Of a stretch of DNA of 64,000 bases, positions 8,523 to 15,854 are shown one piece after another. The notes under the pieces were generated by a model. It ran no database searches. It was not told where the DNA came from and saw only the letters and a program-made list of their open reading frames with translations. Origin of the DNA: Mesorhizobium sp. 65-26 (GTDB taxonomy: Bacteria; Pseudomonadota; Alphaproteobacteria; Rhizobiales; Rhizobiaceae). Where the stretch lies: the NCBI GenBank assembly GCA_001899205.1, contig MKVL01000030.1:124001-188000 (forward strand), in the 5' to 3' direction. Positions within the stretch are counted from its first letter, which is position 1, and each line of letters begins with the position of its first letter. The position numbers and the translations under genes were made by a program.

Positions 8523-9547
8523 AAGCCTTCTACGCCGAGGAACAGAGGCGCCACGACCCGAAGGCCTTCCTCTCCAGCGGCGCGCCGCAGCCCAACCCGG
8601 AACAGCCGGCGCGCGTCGAGCGGTTGCTGGCCGGCGCCAGGGCCGCCGGCTGCGCCGTCGAACGCCCCAGGAAGCACGGACTCGGCCCTGTTGCCGCTGT
8701 GCATACGCCCGAATATCTCGACTTCCTCGAACACATCTTCGCCCGCTGGCAGCGCATCGAAGGCGCTTCGGCCGAGGTGATCCCGAACATCCATCCGATC
8801 GCGCGCAACGGCTCCTACCCCGCCTCGGCGGTCGGTCAGGCCGGCTACCATATGGCCGACACCGCCTGCCCGATCTCGGCTGAGACCTGGGATAGCGCCC
8901 TTTGGAGCGCCTGGAGCGCGGTGGCGGCGGCTGAGACCGTCATGGCAGGTGCATCCTCGGCCTACGCGCTCTGCCGTCCACCTGGCCACCATGCGTTTGC
9001 CGACGTCGCCGGCGGCTTCTGCTTCATCAACAATTCGGCGGTCGCGGCCCAGGCGCTGCGCCAGACAGCCGCGCGCGTGGCGATCCTCGACGTTGACCTG
9101 CATCACGGCAACGGCACGCAGGGCATCTTCTATGCCCGGCCCGACGTACTCACGGTTTCCCTGCATGCCGACCCGGTCCGCTTCTACCCCTTCTTCTGGG
9201 GACACGCCGACGAACGTGGCGAAGGACCGGGCCTCGGCTACAATCTCAACCTGCCGCTGCCCCGCAAATCGGCCGATGCGGCTTTCCTGGACGCGCTCGC
9301 CACGGCCTTCCGCCGCATCCACGCCTTCGCGCCGGAAGCGCTGGTCGTCGCGCTCGGGTTGGATGCCTTCGAGGGCGACCCCTTCGGCGGCCTGTCGGTA
9401 ACGACGCCCGGCTTCGCGCGTATCGGCGAGGCGATCGCCGGGCTCGGCCTGCCGACGGTGATCGTCCAGGAAGGCGGCTATCTCTGCGACGCGCTCGGCG
9501 ACAATCTCACCGCCTTCCTGACCGGCTTCGGCGGCAAGCACCGCTAG
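8519..9547 (+). CDS. acetylpolyamine amidohydrolase-like (histone deacetylase superfamily)
   Basis: A 342-residue zinc deacetylase with an intact active site: the His-His pair H157/H158 in RPPGHHAF, Zn ligands D193 and H195 in DVDLHHGNGTQ, the third Zn ligand D282 in GLDAFEGDP, and the transition-state tyrosine Y321 in EGGY. The segment VRFYPFFWGHADE resembles the loop of bacterial acetylpolyamine amidohydrolases rather than acetoin-type proteins. Such enzymes remove acetyl groups from small amines. It is the last gene of the 1146-9547 operon and overlaps the acetyltransferase gene. Confidence 0.87.
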   Translation: MKAFYAEEQRRHDPKAFLSSGAPQPNPEQPARVERLLAGARAAGCAVERPRKHGLGPVAAVHTPEYLDFLEHIFARWQRIEGASAEVIPNIHPIARNGSYPASAVGQAGYHMADTACPISAETWDSALWSAWSAVAAAETVMAGASSAYALCRPPGHHAFADVAGGFCFINNSAVAAQALRQTAARVAILDVDLHHGNGTQGIFYARPDVLTVSLHADPVRFYPFFWGHADERGEGPGLGYNLNLPLPRKSADAAFLDALATAFRRIHAFAPEALVVALGLDAFEGDPFGGLSVTTPGFARIGEAIAGLGLPTVIVQEGGYLCDALGDNLTAFLTGFGGKHR

Positions 9548-9610
9548 GCGCCATGCCGCGAAAGTGCTCCGGCGCCTTTCCCGGCAAACCGCCGGCCAGC
9601 TTTGCTGGAA

Positions 9611-10888
9611 CTAGGCGCGCTGCTGCCTGAGCATGGCGATGACACGGTGCACGCTCTCCAGCGTCTCGTCGATCTCCGCCGAAGTGTTGTAGTGGGCAAT
9701 GCCGATGCGCACGACACCCTGCTCGGCGGGAATGCCGAGCTGGTGGACAATCTCCCACGCATAGTTGTGGCCAGACCACAGGAAGATGTTCTCACTGTTC
9801 ATCTGTCGCACGATCGTCTCGGGCGCGATACCGTCGACGGTGAAGGAGACCGTCGGCACACGCTCCGACAGGCGTTTCGGGTCGGTAATGCCGCGGATGG
9901 TCAGGCCATCGATATCGGACAATCCGTCGATCAGCTTCTGCGCCAGCGCATTTTCATAGGCGATGGACACCTCGAAAGCCCGCGCGATCCGCTGCCTGCG
10001 CGAGCCGCCCTCGCCGGCGGCCGCGCCGAGATCGGCGAAATAATCGACAGCGGCGCTCAGGCCGGCCATCAGCTCGATCTGCGGCGTGCCGAGCTCGAAG
10101 CGCTCCGGCAGTCCGTTTGAGGAGCAGCGGCACTTGTACGGCTTCAGCGTATCGATGACCGCCCGGCGCCCCCAGACGATGCCCATATGCGGGCCGAAGA
10201 ATTTGTAGGCAGAGCAGGCCAGGAAGTCGCAACCGAGTTGCTGAACATCGATCGATCCATGCGGCGCGAACTGCACCGCATCGACATAGACCAGCGCCCC
10301 GGCCGCCCTGGCGATGGCGGTCAGCGCCTGAACGCGGTTGATCGAGCCCGTCAGGTTAGAGGCATAGTTGAGTGCCACAAGCCGCGTCTTTTCCGACAGC
10401 AGCGCCTTCAGCGCTTCCTCCTCGACCTGCCAGCTCCGCTCGTCGAAAGGCAGGAAACGCACGACGAGACCAAGGTCCTCGGCAAGCTGCAGCCAGGGCG
10501 AGACATTGCCCTCATGGTCCATGCGGGTGACGATGATCTCGTCGCCCGGCTTCATGGAGCGGCCCAGGGTCCGCGAGAGGTGGAAGGTCAGCGTCGTCAT
10601 GTTGGCGCCGATGATGATTTCCTCGGGGCCAGCAGCGCCGAGGAAATCGGCCATGGCCGCATGCGCGCCGTCCACCACGTCCTGCGCGGCGACGGTCGTC
10701 TCGAAGAAGCCGCCAAGATTGGCGTTGGTGTTGAGCAGGCAGTTCGATACGGCGTCGGCGACCGCCCGTGGCACCTGCGTGCCGGCAGGATTGTCGAGAT
10801 AGATGCGGCGACGGCCCTTGTCGGTCAGCGAAAGCGCCGGGAATTTCCCGCGCACGGCCTCGATCGGAAAGTTCAACACGGCCTCCAT
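9611..10888 (-). CDS. cysteine desulfurase-like PLP protein (TIGR01976 type)
   Basis: A 425-residue class V aminotransferase-fold protein. It starts with RRIYLDNPAGTQVP, has MDHEGNVSPW and YVDAVQFAPHG in the cofactor region, and the PLP lysine in ACSAYKFFGPHMGIVWGR. The family is described as cysteine-desulfurase-like, but many members lack proven desulfurase activity; I see no typical active-site cysteine loop as in SufS (62549-63790). The ATG at 10888 follows an AAGGGA-like site; the frame is open further upstream but that part is low-quality coding sequence overlapping the aldo/keto reductase gene. Confidence 0.85.
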   Translation of the reverse strand: MEAVLNFPIEAVRGKFPALSLTDKGRRRIYLDNPAGTQVPRAVADAVSNCLLNTNANLGGFFETTVAAQDVVDGAHAAMADFLGAAGPEEIIIGANMTTLTFHLSRTLGRSMKPGDEIIVTRMDHEGNVSPWLQLAEDLGLVVRFLPFDERSWQVEEEALKALLSEKTRLVALNYASNLTGSINRVQALTAIARAAGALVYVDAVQFAPHGSIDVQQLGCDFLACSAYKFFGPHMGIVWGRRAVIDTLKPYKCRCSSNGLPERFELGTPQIELMAGLSAAVDYFADLGAAAGEGGSRRQRIARAFEVSIAYENALAQKLIDGLSDIDGLTIRGITDPKRLSERVPTVSFTVDGIAPETIVRQMNSENIFLWSGHNYAWEIVHQLGIPAEQGVVRIGIAHYNTSAEIDETLESVHRVIAMLRQQRA

Positions 10889-10934
10889 CCCTTTGTCATT
10901 CCTTGCTAATCGGCTTTCTTTGGTAATCAATTGC

Positions 10935-12002
10935 TCAGGGGCACGGATTGCCGGCGCGCTGATGGATTGCGTCGACTGCCTTCTGCATCTCCTCGGTCCA
11001 GGCCACGTCGGCCGAGGCCAGCGCCATTTCGAGCTGCGCGATCGAAGTGGCGCCGATGATGTTCGAGGCGACGAACGGCCGGCTCGACACATAGGCGTTG
11101 GCGAACAGCGCCGGCTCCATGCCGAAAGAGCGCGCCAACTCGTTGTACTCGAGCAGCACTTCGGCGGCATTCGGCGTCTCGTAGCGCTGGCCCCGATTGA
11201 AGAGCTGCGAGCGCGATCCCTTCGGGCGGGCGCCATGGTCATACTTGCCCGTGAGGTAGCCCTGGGCCAACGGCGAATAGGCGAGCAGGGAAACGTCTTC
11301 CCGCTGGCAGACCTCCGCCAGGTTCACCTCGAAGGTGCGGTTGACGAGATTGTAGGCGTTCTGCAGCGAGACGGCGCGCGGGCCGACGCCCCTGTCGGCC
11401 TCGGCCAGGAAGCGCATCACGCCCCAGGAGCTTTCGTTGGACAGGCCAAGGTGGCGGATCTTGCCGGCCTTCACCAGCTCATCGAAGACGCCGAGCGTTT
11501 CCGCGATCGGCGTCTCGTCGGCGGGCGCGCCGCCGATATCGGCGCGCGGCGCCACGCCACCGACGCGGGTCGGATTGGCGCCCCAGGGCACGTCCCTGTC
11601 CGGCCAGTGGATCTGGTAGATGTCGATGTAGTCGGTGCCGAGCTTGCTCAGGGATTTCTCGACCGCGTCGAGGATGTCGGCCCGCACGAGCTTCGAGGGA
11701 CGACCGCCGCGAAACCATGCGTTGGTGGTTCGTCCAACCACCTTCGAGGCCAGCACGACCTGGTCGCGATTGCCTTTCGCCTTCATCCATTTGCCGATGA
11801 TCTTCTCGGTCCGCCCTTGCGTCTCGGCCTTGGGCGGGATCGGGTAGAGTTCGGCCGTGTCTATGAAGTTGACACCGCGCGCGAACGCCAGATCCATCTG
11901 GGCATGGCCTTCGGCCTCGGTGTTCTGCTGCCCCCAGGTCATCGAGCCAAGGCATATCTGGGAAACAAGAAGGTCGGTCCGACCGAGACGGCGTCTGTGC
12001 AT
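10935..12002 (-). CDS. aldo/keto reductase (Tas-like)
   Basis: A 355-residue NADP-dependent aldo/keto reductase. The start is typical (RRLGRTDLLVSQICLGSMTWG), with the active-site Asp and Tyr in NFIDTAELYPIPPK, the lysine in VVLASKVVG, the histidine in IYQIHWPDRD, and a C-terminal cofactor segment NIIGATSIAQLEMALAS. Length and motifs match the Tas/YghZ branch. It probably reduces an aldehyde or ketone with NADPH; no partner gene suggests a specific substrate. A GGAG site lies about 9 bases before the ATG. Confidence 0.9.
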   Translation of the reverse strand: MHRRRLGRTDLLVSQICLGSMTWGQQNTEAEGHAQMDLAFARGVNFIDTAELYPIPPKAETQGRTEKIIGKWMKAKGNRDQVVLASKVVGRTTNAWFRGGRPSKLVRADILDAVEKSLSKLGTDYIDIYQIHWPDRDVPWGANPTRVGGVAPRADIGGAPADETPIAETLGVFDELVKAGKIRHLGLSNESSWGVMRFLAEADRGVGPRAVSLQNAYNLVNRTFEVNLAEVCQREDVSLLAYSPLAQGYLTGKYDHGARPKGSRSQLFNRGQRYETPNAAEVLLEYNELARSFGMEPALFANAYVSSRPFVASNIIGATSIAQLEMALASADVAWTEEMQKAVDAIHQRAGNPCP

Positions 12003-12122
12003 CGAAAATTTGCTCCGGCGGGAGGTTTGCGCGAAGGCGCGAGGAGGAGACGGCCAGCATACAGGAAAGCGGAGGCTCTCTCCAAGTCCGCATCGGGCGG
12101 AAAGGCAGGGCTTATCCAGCGC

Positions 12123-12644
12123 TCAGCGCCCGCGACCGGACTTTCGCTTGGCCTCGTCGATCAGCATGTTGGCGATCTGCATGCGGATCATGGCGCGCTG
12201 GCGCAGATGCGGGGCAACACGGTCGGGATGGTTTGCGAACGCAAAGCTGCGACGCAGCCGGCTGAAATCGGCATCCTGCGCCGGAGAGCCGAGGCCAAGC
12301 TCGGCCGCGATCGCCTCGGGATCGACCGGCGGCAGCTTCTCTTCACGCTCGGGCGGTTCGCCTCCGAGCGCCGCTCGCGCCTGGTCGAGCAGCGCCGCGA
12401 ACTCGCTCGCCAGATCTGCACCGGCCTCACGATACTCGGCGGCGAAGGTCTCGCCGGAAACCTTGATGCGGCCGGAATGAAGCTCATCCACGACGGAGAG
12501 ATAGTCGAACGGAATGGACGGTCGAGGGCTCTCCTCGTCGCTCCGCGCGGACGAGACGATGAGGTCGTCGAGCAGCGCGGCAAAATCCTGCCTGGCTCCC
12601 GTACCGATCTCTGCCTCCCCCCGTTCGACATGCTTTGGCGTCAC
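12123..12644 (-). CDS. J-domain-like protein with C-terminal HPD motif
   Basis: A 173-residue protein, GTG start at 12644. The C terminus reads FSRLRRSFAFANHPDRVAPH followed by a basic-ended helix, which matches the centre of a J domain (helix II, HPD loop, helix III). J domains stimulate the ATPase of DnaK-type chaperones through the HPD tripeptide. The N-terminal two thirds, rich in Glu/Ala with LLDQARAALGGEPP, matches no family I recognise. There is no Cys-rich zinc region, so it is not DnaJ itself. Related short proteins are common in Rhizobiales genomes but of unclear role. Confidence 0.65.
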   Translation of the reverse strand: MTPKHVERGEAEIGTGARQDFAALLDDLIVSSARSDEESPRPSIPFDYLSVVDELHSGRIKVSGETFAAEYREAGADLASEFAALLDQARAALGGEPPEREEKLPPVDPEAIAAELGLGSPAQDADFSRLRRSFAFANHPDRVAPHLRQRAMIRMQIANMLIDEAKRKSGRGR

Positions 12645-12709
12645 AATAGCTGCCGCTCGTTAAGAATGCATGCCACTGATCGTGACGAATCGAATGGTCG
12701 ACCCGTGTC

Positions 12710-12745
12710 AGATAAAAAGCCGGACTGCACTTGCATGCAGTCCGG
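12710..12745 (-). terminator. intrinsic terminator without an annotated upstream gene
   Basis: A perfect 10-bp stem, CCGGACTGCA paired with TGCAGTCCGG around a 6-base loop (12720-12745). On the minus strand it is followed directly by CTTTTTATC, a typical Rho-independent terminator tail. On the plus strand the following bases are not T-rich. The nearest minus-strand gene upstream ends at 13202, so the transcript that stops here may begin in 12746-12948. Confidence 0.6.
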
Positions 12746-12948
12746 AAAGTCGCCGGAAGTTGGCGAGGAAAGCCGGCCATGTGCCGGCACATGACATACG
12801 ATGGAAGTCGCCTCGAAGTTTCATCCGGCGTCGGAAAATGTGACCAGAAAAATCAGCCGGGCATGGCAGGCATGCAAATGCTGCACTGCACAATTGTCAC
12901 GATTCACCTATATTTGGGCTCGTGGAGGACCAATCAGGAGCCTTGATC

Positions 12949-13113
12949 ATGGGTTTCTTCACTGAAATGTTCGCCCGGCCGCGCCCCAAGGAAAACATCC
13001 GCTATCGGGCCGCCCTCGCCCTGTTGCACTCGATGAGCAACGCCGACCGCGCCGACATCGGCATCAAGCCGGCCGACTTCCCTCGCATCGCGCGGGAAAT
13101 GTCCATTCGCTGA
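12949..13113 (+). CDS. short DUF1127-like protein
   Basis: A 54-residue protein, ATG at 12949 with a CAGGAG site 10 bases upstream. The C-terminal half, ending with NADRADIGIKPADFPRIARE, resembles the DUF1127/YjiS segment in which a helix ends with a D-I-G-I turn followed by an acidic or polar tail. Small DUF1127 proteins in Rhizobium relatives have been linked to phosphate, RNA or stress phenotypes, but the molecular role here is unknown. A second DUF1127 gene lies at 37570-37809. Confidence 0.7.
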   Translation: MGFFTEMFARPRPKENIRYRAALALLHSMSNADRADIGIKPADFPRIAREMSIR

Positions 13114-13201
13114 CAATCTTGCGTCAGGCTTCGCGGGCCTTTGAAACGACAGAGATGCGAGGCACGTGGCAACGTCCGCGTGCCTCTCGCCCCGCTGCGC
13201 C

Positions 13202-13708
13202 TCAGCGCGATCCCAGGAAGGTCGCCTTGCCCAAGGGAACGCCATTGTGGCGCAGGATGTCGTAAGCCGTGGTGAGGTGGAAATAGAAATTGGGCATGGC
13301 GAGATTGAGCAGATACTGCATGCCCGGCATCGAGAGTTCGCGCCCGCCGAGCTTCACATCGATCATCCTGTCGTCGGAGCCATTGATCTCGGCCGCCGAG
13401 AAAGTCGCCAGATAAGCGACGGTCTTGGCGATCCGCGCCTCCAGATCGGCGAAGCTAGCCTCATTGTCCTCGTATTTCGGGACCTCGCGACCGGCCAGGC
13501 GCGACGGCGCGCCCTTGGCATGATCGGTCGCGATCTGCACCTGCCTGGTCAGCGCGAACATATCTGGTGCCAGCCGCGCGGACAGGAATACCTGGGGATC
13601 GATCTTGCGCTCGGTCGCGTTCTGTTCGGCCGTCGCAAGCACGTTGGAGAGTGCCTTCAGCCTTGCCGAGAACACCGGCACGGATGCCTCGTACATCGAT
13701 ATCGTCAC
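13202..13708 (-). CDS. DUF1993 family protein
   Basis: A 168-residue protein of the DUF1993 family, helical and related in fold expectation to DinB-like bundles. The best start is GTG at 13708, which has GGGAGA 6 bases upstream; the next in-frame ATG (MYEASVPVF) is 4 codons later. Recognisable family features are the N-terminal TISMYEASVPVFSARLKAL and the C-terminal PNFYFHLTTAYDILRHNGVP. Family members are uncharacterised cytoplasmic proteins; no function is assigned. Confidence 0.8.
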   Translation of the reverse strand: MTISMYEASVPVFSARLKALSNVLATAEQNATERKIDPQVFLSARLAPDMFALTRQVQIATDHAKGAPSRLAGREVPKYEDNEASFADLEARIAKTVAYLATFSAAEINGSDDRMIDVKLGGRELSMPGMQYLLNLAMPNFYFHLTTAYDILRHNGVPLGKATFLGSR

Positions 13709-13835
13709 GTCGAAATCTCCCTTGCGGCAGGAACGCCGGCGCGAGCGAGCTAGCGCCTTCCGACGCGATTCTTCAAGCGTCACCAGCCCGCCGCAATCGC
13801 CATGATAGACTTTTGGCCTGAGATGGAGATTCGCG

Positions 13836-14885
13836 ATGAGACATGCCGTTTTCGCAGCGACTGCCGTCCTTGGCCTGGCCGCCATGGCACAGACGACGCA
13901 CGCCGCCGAGGCGCCCTACGTCGACGACAGGTCGAGCGCGGAATCCGTCATCCAGTCGCTCTACAGCGCGATCAACCGTCACGAGTTCGCGCGCGCCTGG
14001 GGCTACTACGACGACGCCAAGCCGACGAAGGACTTCGATACGTTCGTAAAGGGCTATGACGGCACCCAGGAGGTAGAGGTCAAGACCGGCACGGCGGCGA
14101 GCGAAGGCACGGCCGGCAGTGTCTATTACAGCGTTCCGGTAGCCATCAAGGCGACGGACAAGAGCGGAAACGCCCAGGTTTTCGCCGGCTGTTATACGTT
14201 GCGCCAGGTGAGCGCCCAGGCACAGGAGCCGCCGTTCCGGCCGATCTTCATCGACAAGGGCGAGCTGAAGCCATCGACCGCCGATTTCGACAGCGCATTG
14301 CCGGAAAGCTGCGATGGTAGCGCGCCGCCGCCGAAGAAGGATATGGCGCTGGAACTGGCCAAGAAAGCCTTCGCCTCTAACTATGGCGACCGGTGCGACA
14401 AGAAGATGCCCGGTGGCGATCCACGCGGCGAGCCGGACGCCTACACCATTCGCTACAAGGGCGAAGGCGCGGCCGAGAATGATCCTGACCGCGAGACACG
14501 GCTGTTCCGCTTCTTCTGCGCCATGGCCGCCTACAATGAGAGCTCGATCTACTATGTCTACGACGACGTCTCCGGCCTGCGCCAATTGCAGTTCGCGGCG
14601 CCGACCCTCGACATCCGCTACGAGAATAACAACACCGAGGGCAAGGTCGAGTCGATCAACATCACCGGATTCCAGACCGAGGACCAGGCGGTGAACTCGG
14701 AGTATGACGACACGACCAAGACCATCACGTCATTCGGCAAGTGGCGCGGCGCAGGCGACGCTTCATCGACCGGCACCTACCTTTTCAGGCATGGCACCTT
14801 CTCGCTGGTCCAGTACGACGTTGACGCCTCCTATGATGGGAAGGTCAATCCGCAGACCATACTGGACTACAACACCGCGCCCTAA
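13836..14885 (+). CDS. exported DUF1176 family protein
   Basis: A 349-residue secreted protein with a signal peptide (residues 1-24, hydrophobic AVFAATAVLGLAAMA, cleavage after THA). The first mature part (SSAESVIQSLYSAINRHEFA) looks like an NTF2/SnoaL-like helix start. The C-terminal half, with cysteines in GDRCDKK and FRFFCAMAAYNESSIYYVYD, matches DUF1176, a periplasmic domain of unknown role. It is divergent from the DUF1993 gene and convergent with the hydrolase gene at 14895. Confidence 0.75.
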   Translation: MRHAVFAATAVLGLAAMAQTTHAAEAPYVDDRSSAESVIQSLYSAINRHEFARAWGYYDDAKPTKDFDTFVKGYDGTQEVEVKTGTAASEGTAGSVYYSVPVAIKATDKSGNAQVFAGCYTLRQVSAQAQEPPFRPIFIDKGELKPSTADFDSALPESCDGSAPPPKKDMALELAKKAFASNYGDRCDKKMPGGDPRGEPDAYTIRYKGEGAAENDPDRETRLFRFFCAMAAYNESSIYYVYDDVSGLRQLQFAAPTLDIRYENNNTEGKVESINITGFQTEDQAVNSEYDDTTKTITSFGKWRGAGDASSTGTYLFRHGTFSLVQYDVDASYDGKVNPQTILDYNTAP

Positions 14886-14903
14886 ACCATTGCCTTAGGG
14901 CGC
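14877..14903. terminator. shared convergent hairpin formed by two gene ends
   Basis: GCGCCCTAA at 14877-14885 is complementary to TTAGGGCGC at 14895-14903, giving a 9-bp stem with a 9-base loop. Both stop codons (TAA on each strand) are part of the stem, so one hairpin closes both convergent genes. Only a short T run follows on the plus strand. Confidence 0.45.
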
Positions 14904-15833
14904 TTTCGACAGCATCCAGTTGAGCGTGCCGCGCCAGTCTGTCATCCGGATGGGCGTGCCGTGGGTGCCGGTCTCGAAGCGCACGAAGCGCGCCGGATAG
15001 GCCTTCGATTTGGATCGTATCGAGCGGAAGAAGGCTTCCTGGTTGGTGACCGGGAAAACCACGTCATGGCTGCCCTGGCCGAAAAACACCGGCACGCGGC
15101 GCTTGAAGGCCGGGCTGGTGAAAAAGCTCTCGTCCCACAGCGAGCCGAGCAGCAAGAGGCCGCTGATGCGAGCGCCGGTATCCTTGCGGGCCGCGAGTTT
15201 CCAGCACAACGATCCACCCATCGAGCCGCAGGCGACGAATATCCTGGCTCCTGGCGACGCCCCGGCATAGTGATCGATGAGCGCTGCGACCTGCGCTGCG
15301 CCCTTGTCGCCGAAATCGGAAAAGTCGGGCGACAGATAGAGGCCGCCATTGCCGGCCATCAGGTTCTTGAGGCGGTTGAAATTACCGCCGAAGGTGAAGT
15401 CGTCCACGCCCTGCTTGCGGCTGCCGCCCTGCCCGTGCAGGTAAAGCACGATGATCGACGCGCCCTCGGTCTTGCCGACCGCGACATGCCTGACATCCCC
15501 CGCGTCCGTCCTTAGCATCAAATCCTGCTGCACGCGCCGCACGCCGGTATCGGTATATTGAGCATGGACGCGCTTTTCCGGCACCTCATCGCGCTGGTTG
15601 ATGTCGCGCATCTCGCGGTAGTCGAGGACCGTGTAGGCGCCGTCGTCACCGGATGAAAGCGCCGCCGGATAAGCGAAGAGCTCGTCCTTGAAGGGTTTCA
15701 GCGATAGCGTCTGCGCTTGCGCGGACAGCGAAAGAAGAAATGAGAGCCCAGCCAGCCAGCCAGCGGAGCGCTTGCGGAAGGGGGAGGACGCCAGGGCGAG
15801 CGGAAAGAAGCGGAAAACCATGGCGCATGGCAT
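14895..15833 (-). CDS. secreted alpha/beta hydrolase
   Basis: A 312-residue protein with an N-terminal signal peptide (SAGWLAGLSFLLSLSAQAQ). The catalytic triad of an alpha/beta hydrolase is readable: nucleophile Ser in VACGSMGGSLCWK, Asp in GQGSHDVVFPV and His in ETGTHGTPIRM. A glycine-rich oxyanion region LYLHGQGGSRKQG precedes the nucleophile. It is probably a periplasmic or secreted esterase or peptidase-like hydrolase; substrate unknown. No good Shine-Dalgarno site is seen for the first ATG, so an ATG four codons later is also possible. Confidence 0.8.
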   Translation of the reverse strand: MPCAMVFRFFPLALASSPFRKRSAGWLAGLSFLLSLSAQAQTLSLKPFKDELFAYPAALSSGDDGAYTVLDYREMRDINQRDEVPEKRVHAQYTDTGVRRVQQDLMLRTDAGDVRHVAVGKTEGASIIVLYLHGQGGSRKQGVDDFTFGGNFNRLKNLMAGNGGLYLSPDFSDFGDKGAAQVAALIDHYAGASPGARIFVACGSMGGSLCWKLAARKDTGARISGLLLLGSLWDESFFTSPAFKRRVPVFFGQGSHDVVFPVTNQEAFFRSIRSKSKAYPARFVRFETGTHGTPIRMTDWRGTLNWMLSKAP

Positions 15834-15854
15834 GCGGAATCAAGCTTCGGTTTG

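Noticed and set aside
12708-12893. A 61-codon minus-strand frame ending at the orphan terminator
   Set aside because: No Shine-Dalgarno, no family resemblance and a Cys/Arg-rich composition; it also overlaps the terminator stem. A non-coding transcript is more likely.
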